Below, piece by piece: positions 22,643 through 34,712 of a stretch of DNA of 64,000 nucleotides. Each line of letters opens with the position of its first letter. Position 1 is the stretch's first letter. The stretch is from Sistotremastrum niveocremeum HHB9708 (lineage: Eukaryota; Basidiomycota; Agaricomycetes; Sistotremastrales; Sistotremastraceae): positions 20,408-84,407 of the forward strand of contig KV419446.1 of assembly GCA_001630475.1 (NCBI GenBank), written 5' to 3'. The position numbers and the translations under genes were made by a program. The notes beneath the pieces are model-generated. The model saw only the letters and a list, made by a program, of their open reading frames with translations, searched no databases and was not told where the DNA came from.

Positions 22643-22999
22643 ATGTTCGTGTCAGATCTGGTATTTGTCGAGCATTTTTTGCGTTTTTGATATTATTGCA
22701 CATCCTACATCCTGTTTTTTCTTGGCTACCTCTTGCTCACAATCGAACTTGATGTGTCTATTGTTCGTGAGATCTCATCCTGGCTTTTAGCGTTATGAAT
22801 CTTTCGACCGGACATGAGACTCGTTTAAGAGCCGTCGCATCGAGATTTAGCACGAGGCTGCTTCAAAGAACTGCCAGGAGGAAATCGCGTTGCATTAAAA
22901 GTGAACGTAGACTCGCCGACATAGTCGCTTTTAAGCTTGAAGGAGACCACAGACTGACACGCAACCAAATTCCAGTACAACCCCTCGACCAGCCGTGAT
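22643..22999. other. Short intergenic region
   Basis: Spacer between TM-family genes 3 and 4. No gene seen. Confidence 0.4.
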
Positions 23000-23614
23000 A
23001 TGCCTCCCTCAATAGACATGTCAACCTGCAACGTAACTCTCATCGCCCTATGTGAGTGAATCCATCATCTGACAACGTACTGATACTAACCTCGTTGGAA
23101 CCAAGCCACATTCGTGATTACGTTGGTTACCGCCCTCATCTACTTCAGATTCTTCCGCGAAAATCCCCGACTGAGCTACGGGCTCCGATCCTCGACGGCA
23201 GTCCCGACACTCCCAAAACCTTCCACTCCTCCTCCACTTCCGTTACCGACAAACAGCAGTACCACCGACTTCAGAGAATTATCCAAGCACGAAATTCTGA
23301 ACGATTCCAGCGCAAGCGGCGGCGAAGACAGTTCGATGGAAATAATCGGCGAACGTCCACTCGTAGATATCCAAACAAGTCCGAGTCTACAATCCTTGCT
23401 CAAACAGAAACCAAAGCCCGCGTTCGTCGAACCAGCTCCAGTTGGAGTCCGTCACGCCCGAGCTAGCAGCGTCTCATTCAAGCCCGTATTATCCTCCGTC
23501 CGTACTCGAGACGAAAGTACGGATAGTCGAGAGAGCAGAGAGTCGGCAGTATTATTCGAAGATGAATTTTCTCCGCCGTTGAGAAAGGTAAGCACACCGT
23601 CTGCGGTATCCTGA
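23000..23614 (+). CDS. Single-pass membrane protein (TM family copy 4)
   Basis: Exons 23000-23051 and 23106-23614 (54-nt intron, phase 1) give 186 aa. Short N-terminus MPPSIDMSTCNVT, then membrane segment LIALSTFVITLVTALIYF, followed by RFFRENPRLSYGLR and a Ser/Pro-rich polar tail with acidic patches (SSASGGEDSS, DEFSPPLRK). The intron cuts the hydrophobic helix, as in copy 3. Function unknown. The tail lacks the basic end of copy 3. Confidence 0.65.
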
Positions 23615-25551
23615 GCTATGAGTTCTTACGTCATCGATAGCGAAAACGAACCAGAGCATATTCCGTGTCTGGACCATCCCGTATTGATTCTGATTAGCAG
23701 TTGCTATGCTTTACGCCTTATAGGGCTTCATGATGCATTGTAGAATCCGTTACCATATATCTTCTTGATGCTGCTCAAGCCATAGGCAACGTCAGAACTC
23801 GTGCCTTTAGAGAGTGAGCCATGAATTTTTCGGAATATCGATCCTTTCGATATGCGGAATGTCGACAGTTCCTAGAGAAAGCAACCGAGCAACGTTATAG
23901 CAGATTGAATTGGAAGACGTGACGTTAGAGCTGCGAATATCAGATCATTCGACGAGACGACGACAGTCTCTTGAAATCTCCTATCAGAAACGATCGTCAA
24001 GCACTGAATCTCCTGAGCGATGACCGTCTCTAGCTTTGAGTCCCATCAATCCAGTGAGAATAGCGTCGATGAAGGTGCTGCACATAGCGGAAAGCCGACG
24101 GATGAGAGCTAAGAAAAAATTATTAGGCGCTCACCAAGCGCCCAAATCCTACACCAATGACGAAACAAATTCCCACGCTTCCGCTTGGACGAGAGGGGTC
24201 GTTAGCGGTGCGTGGAGCTCGATAGGCTCGATAGCGACGGGCCGGCCCTACCGAGAGTCTAATGTAGTAATTGCGGCTGATCTTCGTTTATTTCCGTAAC
24301 TATGATGTAATGAAAATAATCTTATTACCATAAACGAGCGCGGCGTATCGAAAAACCCTGAAGAGGAGCCGGGATGCTTAGCTCAGCGCATCCGGCGGCA
24401 CTTCCCGAGCCCGGCTTCGGAGTATGCAGTGGGTGCTTTGCGATGGTGCCCGCCGCATCTCCAGGCCACCGTAAATAACATGAATATTATTCGTAGCTTC
24501 AATAGAGATTTCAGAGTTTTGAAGACCAAAAATGACCATTTTTGGTCCCACAAAGCGTGAAAGACTAAACAAACTAGCATTTGACCAATAGAATATTGTA
24601 GACTAGCTTTGGATGCTTGCGCTGACATCCTAAAACAAGGTCAATCGATTTCAGTCTCACTCAATATATATCCCTGACGTTTTGAGGATGCGGAAGCCTT
24701 CGAAACATGTGCAACGGAAGAAAACTGATGAAATCAGAAGAAATTTGAATGTTGATGGTTTCCACCAAGAGATGGTTTTTGGCAAGCTTTCGGCGTCTTT
24801 GTAGCACGCATAAGACTGTTACACAGCCTTTGTTTCCAGTAGAAAGCTTCTGCTGAAGCGGTACTAGAATATACTCTACTGGCGAAGCCGGCCGCAAAAA
24901 ATGACCCCTTGTCAAAGAAACTGATGGCGCACGCGTTCCCAGACAATCGCTTTGAAGTGTTTTTCATTCCTAATGACCGTCATCAGTGCATCTTGATGCT
25001 CTGCGACAGAATATCCCGGCGAAGCCGGGACCGGAAAAAATCATGTTTCACAATCTTCTGGCTCGAAATCAGCATTGAAGCACATCCATTGAGCTTGAAA
25101 TGTCGCTTTAGAGCTCATGAGGCAGCCCAACCATCTTTCCGGGCTTGGTTGTAGATATTTCAAGGGATTCTTTGTTTGGGAGATGCCATTTATTTTTGAG
25201 CAGTACAAGAGGGTGAAGACAGTTTTACTACTTGGGTAGCAAGAAACAATGGTTCCGGACGTATGTACCAAAGTTCACTCCAATCGGTCAAGGAATGGCA
25301 GAGATATAGAATTTACGATGTTGAGACAAACATTTAGCGTGCTCGGGTTGAACGCGGTAACTCCGCTATCGAGCTCAGCGCTCGGGTACAATACAATATA
25401 TCAAATGATTGATATATTTCGATTACTATATATGGAGCGTGGGTCATACCCGCATTCGGCGGCAGGGTCCTCCAAACATCGCTATCGAGCCCTCGTCCAC
25501 ACCTTCACTTTCTCTCAAGCCCCGAGCTCACCATCAATATCGCTCGAAACA
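23615..25551. other. Intergenic 1.9 kb, no gene seen
   Basis: No spliced or unspliced gene could be supported. Two short similar segments (GGCGAAGCCGG followed closely by AAAAAAT, at about 24882 and 25019) may be a small old duplication. The second forms a 6-bp hairpin, CCCGGC-GAA-GCCGGG. Confidence 0.4.
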
Positions 25552-26593
25552 ATGGCAATCCCAGACGCAGACATCTACCCAACTGCAACAGGTCGTGCAC
25601 TCGAAACCGTCAAACAGCATCAAAACTCCTCTCAGGCGGATATTATATTTTATGCGGGATGGTTCTGTCCTTTCGTACAGCGAGTATGGATCGCGCTTGA
25701 GGAGAAAGGAATATCTTATGGTACGCTATCTCTAGCATGTTATCAATATCTAAAGAGAGACCGATTGATGTTCGGACAGAATATAGAGAAGAGAATCCAT
25801 ATCACAAGGTTTGTCTACACTCGTCGACATCGAAGAGATGTTAAACTCTCACGTGGAAATGCATTACATCTAGGATCCCGAATTCTTGAAAATCTCTCCA
25901 AAAGGTCTCGTACCAGCTATAATCTACCAAGGCCAGCCAATCCACGAATCGCTCGTCATCCTCGAATTTCTCGAAGAAGGTGCGTTCCTGACACACATCT
26001 CCCACCTTCCCGCACCATGATGGATCCCCCAATTTCGATCATGAAGGCCACCTAACGTTATCTCCCGTCCAGCGTTCCCAAACACGAAACCCCTCCTCCC
26101 CGCCGACCCCTATGCCCGCTCCCAAATCCGTCTCGCACTAGACCACATCTCCAAATCCATCCTTCCCTCATTCTTCAAACTCCTCCAATCCCAAGATCCC
26201 ACCTCCCAATCCACCGCTCGCGAATCCCTCTACAAATCCTTCTCCCAATTCGGCGACGGAATCAAAGGCGAATATTGGGCGGGGAATGAGATCAGTTTGG
26301 CTGATATTGCGTTGATGCCTTGGGCTGGGAGATTGTATATTCTTGAGGAGAATAGGGAGTTTGATATTGAGAGGACGGGGGAGAAATTCAAAGGTTAGCC
26401 AGCATATCCACTCGACCGCGACTGATTTTGATTGATTTCTGAAGGATGGGCTCAACGGATTATCAAGCATCCTGCGATGCAAAATACGGCCTCGGAGAGG
26501 GAACATTATGCACAGATATACGGACGATATCTTCGTGATGAAGCGCAAAGCGAAGCAGCGAAAGCAACCAGAAACGGGGGTGTCATTCCATGA
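25552..26593 (+). CDS. Glutathione S-transferase, omega-like
   Basis: Five exons (25552-25720, 25780-25808, 25874-25979, 26073-26393, 26445-26593) give 257 aa. The thioredoxin-fold half has YAGWFCPFVQRVWIALEEKGI with Cys39 where omega-class GSTs carry their catalytic cysteine, then PKGLVPAI with the cis-Pro and HESLVILEFLEE for the glutathione gamma-glutamyl contact (E-S). The helical half contains YWAGNEISLADIALMPWAGRL, the usual N-capping box region. Omega GSTs carry out thiol transfer, dehydroascorbate reduction or deglutathionylation rather than classical conjugation, and act in the cytosol. Exon 2 is only 29 nt but is needed for the YREENPYHK motif. It lies near the SDR genes and could belong to a detoxification set, which is inference. 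Confidence 0.9.
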
Positions 26594-27440
26594 GTACGGT
26601 GTGGGGATGTTGGATTGAGCGATTGTCGACGTTATGGAAGTTTTTAAGCACTGGTGATAATGTACAATATTAAGTGAGCAAACAATCAATGTACATGTTC
26701 CCTCGCGTCGAAGCCTATCTTCCGAGCGGAGTTTTGAGCGTCTTGAAGCTGAAGACCTTGACGCATAGCAAGACTTCTCGCAATTTCACACTACTCCACA
26801 TGCTCAGGAGCCTCAGCCTCAGCTACTGGAGCGCATCGATGTGATCAATTTTCGAGAAAAAATCTCGACAAGCACAGAAGCACAATCGCCTTCAAGGGTC
26901 CGGACTCCGGTTCGGTTTACGTACAGTACAAGCGCCCTTGCAAATCTCCACGTTGACCATTTCTCGTTCAAGGCGCTATCGATATCGAGCTCAGAGCTAG
27001 TCAACTGAGCCATTGGCTCAGTCATCGGACCTCTTCAGCCAATTCCTTCACTTGAATGACGCGGAGAAATCAAAGCTCATCACTATATAATAATCCTCAG
27101 TCCTGCATGCAAATGGGACACTGACCTGTAAGTGCTTTCGACGAGCTCTAGTAAATCAACTTCATTCTTAATTTCGTACCACGACCCAGTCCCCATCTGA
27201 CCTCACTTTCAAAGGGCTCTGAGTCTTATCACGCACCCGAGTCCCGACCAATCAGGGTATCATGGTGCCATGCATCATGGCACAATCCTTGGCACCCTCC
27301 CCTGCACTGGCAATTAGTCGAATGGGGATCCCCTCAATCATATCCATCCTTGCTAAATACTGGCCAAGGATATCGACGATCCCGTGTCTCTACACCTCAT
27401 CCTCATCCTACGGCCTATCATCCGACACTCGACATTAATG
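26594..27440. other. Intergenic, no gene seen
   Basis: Between the GST and decayed SDR B. It contains a small inverted pattern around GGTGCCATGCATCATGGCAC at about 27264. No gene seen. Confidence 0.4.
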
Positions 27441-28734
27441 ATGGCTACGTCGACTTTCCGTCAGCTAGGCGGGGTAGCTCTCATAACTGGTATATCTTTC
27501 CTTTCTTTCCTTCTTTGGATGTCGTTCATTCGGATTAATATTGGGGTAAGCGCTGGAAGTGGGATGGGAAGAGCTTGTGCACTCGTACGTCCTCCAGTCT
27601 CTACTTCTTCCTCTCCATCTCATCCCTCGCCTCTGAACGGTCTAAACGCTCCGACTGTGCAATAGAACTTCGCAAGAGCAGGCTGCAAACTCGTTCTCAC
27701 AGATATAAACGAATCCGGTCTCAATCAAACCATCAAACAAGCTCAGTCTCAGTCTCAACTCGAAGTCGCAGTTGGAGTCAATAAAGACGTCGTTGGAGGG
27801 GTGATAGACATTAAGAATTCGGGGGAATTGGTTCAGTTGATTGAGGATATTCCGAAGAGATTTGGGAGGTTGGATTATGCTGTGTGAGTCCATTTCTCGT
27901 CGTCGGCATCGTCCACGTCGACGGATGTCGAGGATGTTGAATATTGAAGATTGATGGCGGTGGTATAAATGCTGCTGCTATTTTGGGGAGGTATAATCCA
28001 CTCTGCAACGAACCTTTCGAGCGCATCGAAGAGGTATTTAATGATCGACATTTGACTGTGCGGGTAATAATGCTGAGGATATCGACAGGTCCTCTCCGTC
28101 AATCTAACCGCCCAAATAGCAGCCAACCGCGCCGAAATAAAAGCCCTCCTCCACCCAAAACAACCTCTCCCCCTCCGCACACCCACCCACCCCTCCATGT
28201 CCCCCTCCAAAAAATCCCGTCGAGAAGCGAAAGCTCGAGCATTCAAAGGCTCAATCGTCAATATCGCATCCGTATGCGGATTAAAATCTTTCGGAGGTAT
28301 AGTAGGGAGTTATACGATCCCAAACATGGACTCGTAGGCCTAACAGGCCCTAACAAGAGCATTAACTACATGTACTCAATACGCTCATCTCGGTCTCGGT
28401 CTTCGTATCAACGCAGTCTGTCCAGGGTACGTCATCCATCCCATATTTTATATATTTATATGGGGTTGCTGATGGGGGTGGGGAAGATATGTGAGGACGC
28501 CGATGCTGGATGATCTTCCGGGTGTAGAGGGGGAGATAAAGGCTGTTCCGCAGGGGAGGCTTGGAGAAGTTGAGGATGTTGCTGATGTTGTTGCGTTCCT
28601 TTGTTCGGAAGAGGCGGGGTATATTAATGGATCCGCGCGCAAGTTCCATTTCTGGCTATGTTCGAGAGATCGAAGTGATGATACTGATTGATTGGTCTGT
28701 TATAGTGGTTGTTGATGGTGGGTTGAGCATTTAG
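27441..28734 (+). pseudogene. Decayed SDR B (subfamily 1)
   Basis: All seven exons of subfamily 1 can be recognised, starting MATSTFRQLGGVALITG and ending VVDGGLSI at the TAG 28732-28734, and it is closest to SDR C. Several changes prevent a full protein. Exon 2 is 34 instead of 35 nt, so the frame is lost after intron 1. The AG acceptor of intron 3 is gone (TATAAAATGC-type context versus TATAG in C). In exon 5 a base is missing within the YxxxK region, so Lys is lost and a TAG follows. A near-perfect duplication (GGCCTAACA / GGCCCTAACA, 28337-28355) adds 10 nt. The last intron would use a GC donor. The rest of exon 5 is still well conserved, so decay looks recent. Confidence 0.8.
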
Positions 28735-30392
28735 CGAATGAGATAAATTTGTATCGGATGGGCGGAGTTTCGAATATGAAGATCCAGCGGGGTACGAAGA
28801 TAGGGATTGAAAAGTTTAAACAGCTGACAGTGTTGCTGTTCGTGCCACAGCGGGCCGGACACAAAGATCTCAAGAGAATATACTGAGAATGCGATGAAAT
28901 TCTGTCTAATCAATTCAGCCTTTCCTCAGTGAGAAATTTTTGTGAAAATGGACATAATCTCAACATATTCCCTAAAAGGCCGCTTTTCTCAGCGTTTTCT
29001 CAAATTTTTCTCTCTTCGAAAACTCGGCGATAAAGTGACACAACCTCACATTATTCTCACCCTTTTACACCATAGTACCGTACTACTTGACATCCGTTGC
29101 TGATCTGTGCTTGAACCCATCACTCTCATTCAAAGAAACCACTAGAAAACCTCAAACGTTGGGGAATCGAAGATCTCTCGTAGATTATCTTGCAAGCATC
29201 AAAAAAGACCTCCTGATAAACTCCCAATTTTTCCAACCTCGGGATGCATTTATTTTATTATACTCGAGCTGGAGATCTTGGACTCTTGGAGTGAATCAGT
29301 GATCACTGAAAATCATTTCGGGAAAAAGCGGTCACGGTCGAGAAGTCGTTGTGTGATGTGAGAGTCTGAGACGAGGTGAAAGGGTGTCATTGTCATTGGG
29401 GAGCGGTAGGACTGAGGATCGGGCTTCGTTGGCGGTAAGGTCAGATATAAGTTAGCATATAGCACGGTTCAAAAAATAGCTAAGCGAGAACTCCACTCAC
29501 CAAGTGTACCACACCTTTCGATTTTAACGGCTCGACTCGACTGGCTCCACAAGTAAAAAGGTCCACCAAGCATAGCATACACCTCTCCGACCTCCTCGAT
29601 TGACTCCACAAATCTCCACCCCCGCTCTGACTCCCTGCACCAGATCCACCAAATCCATATAGCAAAAAACCCTCAATCAATAGAGCCGGAACCTGCTAAC
29701 TGCTATCGAGGTCGGAGGTCAAGCCTAAACGTATTGGAGAGTGGAGAGTTACGAGATCGCGTAGCAACGACCGGGAAGCGGAGGCTGTGAATGCCGAAGA
29801 CTGAGGTGAAGATAAAAGATAGGATGATAGGATGATAGGGAGATAAATTAAGATCGTAGCGATGGGAGGGGTATATAAAGACGAGACATACCAGTACTAG
29901 TCAACCCAGCGCTTTCGTCCCACATCTCATTCTCTCCGAATCTTTGTTCGTGTCCCGTTCGAACGTTCGAGTTATCGTAGCCACCATCCGTCCGAGAGTT
30001 CATCCCTGTACCTACGTAGTCAATTTCCATCTTAAAAAATCACTATATCACCTCCCAACGAACACTCACTAAATCTCTCCTCGTCATCCACTCGCTGCAC
30101 TCGCTTCCGAGCAAGCCTCGGAGAGTCAGAAGCAAGCTTACGTCATCCCGTTACACTCGGATTCGGAGGAAGCGCCGACGCGAAGAAGTCAAGTATTGTG
30201 CTGACATAATCCTTCATCCCTTTCTTCTCGACTCGACGTGCCACAGCTCTAACCATCGACTCATCAATATCAGAAAATACATCCGTATGCGATAGCCTTC
30301 CTCCAACCTAACATCAAAAGCCCACTCTTCGCTCCTCACTCCTATAAAGGAGTCGAACGAGCCTGGACAAAGGAAGGAAGGAAAGGAAAGGG
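28735..30392. other. Intergenic 1.66 kb, no gene seen
   Basis: No protein could be supported. A short minus-strand frame at 29848-30030 starts MEIDYVGTG but has no recognisable domain. The stretch ends in the promoter of the RBR ligase gene. Confidence 0.4.
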
Positions 30393-33300
30393 ATGACACT
30401 CGTCTCTTCGAACGCGATGATGCGAGCGCGTCCATACGACATCATCTCTATCTCCTCTTCTTCCTCCGACGATGAAGATGAGCGCGAGGGTGAAGTCGAA
30501 GTCGAAGTCGAAGGATTGAACGTGTTGAACGTATTGGATGAAGAGGTATTAGACAATGGAGAGGATTTGTTCGAAGCATTTCCTTTCGAATTGCCACCCT
30601 CCCCTCCTCCTTCTGCACAACCTCCACCTCCCGACCCTCCAACAACCCACAAATGCAAAGGAAAAGGCAAACAAAAGGCCGTCCCTCCTCCTCCTCCCGA
30701 AAACGACATAATAATGATAGACGGCGAAGAATACCACGACGCCCTCACACACTCCGAAATCGAATCCGACATCGAATCCCAACTCCTCGCAGAGATATTC
30801 TCCATCCTCCCCGACGTATCTCCCGAATATGCTATGGGGCTTATTAAAAAACAGAGATTTATGGATATCGAGAATGGAATTGGAGGTGGAGGTGGATTGG
30901 GTGAGGGGGAGAGGGTTGGTGTTGTGCAGAGGGTATTGGATAAGCTTTTTGAGGATCCGGGATATCCTAGGATGCCTCCTCCTCCCCCTCCTGCTACGTC
31001 GAATACGGCGACTGGTTCAACTTCGACTACGTTACCGACGAATGGCACGAACACCACTTCGATAGGGGAGAAACGAAAGCGAGAAGACGATCCCACCTCC
31101 ACCTCCGAAAAACATCGTCGTCTCACTCCTCTCCCCCCATCCTCCTCTACACCAACGATCGACTACAAATCCCCCACCCGTCCTCACCCCTCCACCCCCC
31201 AATATACATCCCTCTCCCTCTCCTCCCTATTCACTTCCTTTCCCTTCATACCCAAACCACACATCCGCACTACATTCTTCGCTAATAATCAGTTCTATGG
31301 GATTACGCATCTCGCACTTGAGGAGGAGAGAAGGAGTGGGAATTTGAATGGGAATTTACCGTATAAGGAGAAGAGCGTGGCTACGAAGGTTAAGGGGAAA
31401 GGAAAGGGGGAGAGGGACGAAGAGTTTGAGAAGGAGAGAGAGTGGTTGGTTGGTTATTTGGCTTCGAAGAATGCGGGTACGAGTGGGAGTGGACCGGGGA
31501 CGCCTGGGACTCTTACCACCGGTACTCCTGCAACACCTCCCACTACGGGCGGAGAGAATAAAGATGACGAAGAGGGTGATATCGAATGCGGCTGCTGCTT
31601 CTCCACATTCTCATTCGTACGTCCCCCTCCCTCCCCTCACATATTATATCAACTAACTAATAATGTTATAATGGCAGGACACGATGATCCAATGCACCGA
31701 AGGCCACCTATTCTGCCGAACCTGCACAACATCCTACACCTCCTCCCTCCTCTCATCCCACTCCTCCAAATCGCCCCAAATCCCCTGCCCCGACCAATCC
31801 TCCTGTCCCTCCTCCATCCCCCGCACCCAACTAACACTCTGTCTCCCCCCCACCCTCCTATCCCTATACGACCGTCTCCTCCAATCCCACGAATTAGAAC
31901 AAGCGAATTTGGAGGGATTGGAAGAATGTCCATTTTGTGAGTTTAAGTGCGTTATTGAGGGGGGGGAGGAGAGGTTGTTTAGGTGTTTGAGGGGGGAGTG
32001 TGGAGTTGTTAGTTGTAGGGGGTGTAAGAAGTTGGATCATTTACCGAAATCATGTGAAGGTACGCCAAGTTCTACTTTGCGCGTCGGGTTCTAGTTGGTG
32101 CTGTCGGCTTAGCTGGCGCTCCGAGTTTTACTTGGTGCTGTCGGGTCGAAGAGTGAATGATTGCTGACGACGATTGTAGAAGCGGACGCGGAGAAACATT
32201 TGGATGGGAAACATGCGATCGAAGAAGCGATGAGTACGTTCCTTCATTTCCCTTACCTTTCTCCTCTTTCCTCCCCCTCCTTCCTCCTCCCTCTCCTTCC
32301 TCGGCCTTCATTCCCTCGTCTTCATTCCCTCCTCTCCGTCTTCTCTTCGCATTCGTCTTCTTCTCTCGTCTTCTTCTTCATCTTCTCTTCCTCTTCGTCT
32401 CGGCTCAGCTACCGCTTCGCTTCGCTTCATGTTCGTCCGGCTCAGCCCAGCTAACGCCCCCCCCTCCACAGCCCAAGCTCTAATGCGCAACTGTCCAAAA
32501 TGCAAACGACGTACGTCCCCTCCACACTTATCCACACAGAGAATAGCGAAACTGACGAGGGTGTTGATGCGGGGTATAGCGTTCATCAAGGAACAAGGAT
32601 GTAATAAGATGACGTGTCCGCATTGTAGGACTTTGAGTTGTTATATCTGGTATGTCTTTCTTCGTTCGTTCGTCCTTTCCTCTTTCATTCTTCGCATTCT
32701 TCGTCTTCGTTTCTGTATCCTCTCATCTATCCATTCATCTCATTTTACTCCTCTCCCCATTTCAACCCCACGTATCGATTATGATAATGATACTAACTCC
32801 CAATATTCCATAGTCGTCAAGTCATAAAAGGATACGACCACTTCGATCAAACCCCCAAACCGATGATCGGCATCTCCGCCGCATCATCATCATCTTCCAA
32901 GAAGAAATGTCTCCTCTGGGATCCTGTGGAACAAAAGACCGACGAAGTACGTCCCCCTTCCCCTCCCCAATAATCCCCTTAATCTTCATATCGACCTTAA
33001 TAAATTACTAATACAATGATTAATTCATCTAGGTCCTAGAAGCCCAACGAAAAGCCACAGAAGCGTACAAAAAAGCTCATCCGGACGTATCAGACGATCA
33101 TATAAAAGTAGACGCTCCCACACCCGTCGCAGGTCCCTCCAACTCTAATGCCAACGCTAACATTCGTCTTCTCGGAGGAGCTGGAAGAGGAAGAGGAGGA
33201 TTTGGAGGGTGGAGGGGTATAGCTGGTGCACTTGGGGAAGGATGGATGGGAGGCGGAGCACTCGGTGCACTCGGAGCAGGATTCGGATTCGCTGGATTCG

Positions 33301-34712
33301 ATTATGAATACGAATACGAACCGGCACTGGCACCGGCACCGAATCCTGTGGGGTATCATATCCCTGAAGTCGCCCACGCCCACGCCCATGCAGTCGCTCA
33401 TGCTAACGCACTGGTCGATGCAAACCCCAACGCCAATGCCAACGCTAACGCCAATGCCAACGCTAACGCCAATGCTAACGCAGCACGAGCCCCTGCTCCT
33501 GCTCTAGAACGTCTCGATCGTCGTCTGCGAGCTCATCAGGAACGATTGGCTGTTGAAGAAGCGGAATTACGAGCTCTACTTGAACGTGATGAAGCTCGAT
33601 TGCTAGGTCAAGCTCAACTTCCAGTCCAAGGACACGTCCGAGTTGAGTCGCGGGCGGCAAGGGCCGAGAGGGAGACAAGACAGAGAGCGCAGAGAGTTGA
33701 AAGGCTGGAAGAAGCTGGACATGCTTTACGAAGAGCAGCAGCGGGCGTCGATGGACCAGCTGAACAAGCTATCCGACGAGCAGCTGCAGGACTCCTGGAA
33801 GGAGTAGCTAGAGAGGCTCATCGGCATCGGCGTCGACATGCTCATGCTCATGCTCATGCACTCGAGGTAGACGCAAATGGGAATATAGACGGGAATGCGC
33901 AGAGGGCCCTGGGTCAGGCTCGGGCTCAGCATCCCGCACTTCCTCATCCTCCTCATCCTCCTCATCCTCCAGCGCAACCTCCCATTATCGTCCCTCCTAA
34001 CGGTCGGATTCGAGTCAATTTCGACGGGGGTCGTAGAAGGGCCGAAAACGAAGATGAAGATATGGAAGAGCTGGAAGATGCGATGGCAGCTGAAGTTGAA
34101 AGGATGGAACGTGATCGGAGGAGAGGGGGACGAGATCGTACGCTTCGAAACCGTATAGGAGCCGAAGTTCATCCTCAACCACCAGTTGTCGCAGTCGCAC
34201 CTCCTCGTGCTGGAGGTGCTCCTGCTGTTCGTGTCCATTTCCCGATCGTTCCGGTCGTGGAACTTCCTCGTCGGAGGACAAGAACAGCAGCTGCGACGGT
34301 CACTGCTCCTGCTCCCGCTCCGGCACCTCGCCCAGCTTCTGTAGCTGCTCAAGCTCCCCTAGCGGCTCCAGCGCCGAATGCGATGTTCACATTCGGTCAA
34401 CCACCACAACCTCCAGCGCCCTCGCAACCTCCACAAGTCCAAGTCCAAAGACAACCGAACGCATTCGTACATCAACCATTCCAATTCGCCGTAGAGATTC
34501 CTCAACCTCGTGTTCGTGCTCAACCTGCCAACGCTAATCCGAATCCGAACGCCAATGTCAACGTTAATGTGAATGTCGCCAATTATGGATGGGGAGAGTT
34601 GATGCCCATGCCCGCAATCAGCGTAGGCGCAGGCGGAGCGGGGCCTATGGACGTCGTTGGTGCTCCGCGAGTGAGAGCACAACGACATCTGCCAAGGGGA
34701 GCTCCTCGATGA
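30393..34712 (+). CDS. RBR E3 ubiquitin ligase, TRIAD3/RNF216-like
   Basis: Seven exons (30393-31616, 31678-32059, 32180-32233, 32472-32510, 32580-32649, 32814-32946, 33033-34712) give 1193 aa. The N-terminal about 395 residues are mostly disordered and contain two SUMO-interaction-like motifs (IISI 17-20 then SSSSSDDEDE; IIMI 106-109 then DGEE). RING1 begins ECGCCFSTF (about 398) and continues CTEGHLFCRTC; the in-between domain has CPFCEFKC and CRGCKKLDH; RING2 is NCPKCKRPFIKEQGCNKMTC with the predicted acceptor Cys579, then CYICRQVIKGYDHF. That last phrase and the order of zinc ligands match RNF216 (TRIAD3). RBR ligases pass ubiquitin through the RING2 cysteine. The tail (about 560 aa) has NA and HA repeats and Arg/Ala-rich helices unlike animal RNF216. 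Confidence 0.88.
33429..33482 (+). repeat. 18-bp tandem repeat coding Asn-Ala runs
   Basis: Three adjacent copies of AACGCCAATGCCAACGCT, the third slightly changed, encode (Asn-Ala)n in the RBR ligase tail. Degenerate relatives (His-Ala before it, Asn-x further downstream near 34540) suggest repeated slippage. Confidence 0.75.

Noticed and set aside
23615-25551. Transposon remnant suspected from two similar GGCGAAGCCGG segments
   Set aside because: The similarity covers only about 30 bases, with no terminal repeats, target duplication or coding trace.
29848-30030. 60-codon minus-strand open frame starting MEIDYVGTG
   Set aside because: No homology, no splice partner that closes cleanly, and no conserved feature; cannot be separated from chance.
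30314-31126. Long minus-strand open frame (270 codons) across the RBR ligase N-terminus
   Set aside because: It is antisense to the RBR exon 1, is low-complexity (Ser/Gly runs mirrored from codon bias) and has no domain.
33429-33482. CRISPR-like array
   Set aside because: The repeat has no spacers and is inside a coding exon of a eukaryotic gene; it is a simple tandem repeat.
33726-34352. Minus-strand open frame (208 codons) in the RBR ligase tail
   Set aside because: It mirrors Arg/Ala-rich codons of the sense gene and shows only Ser/Arg low complexity.
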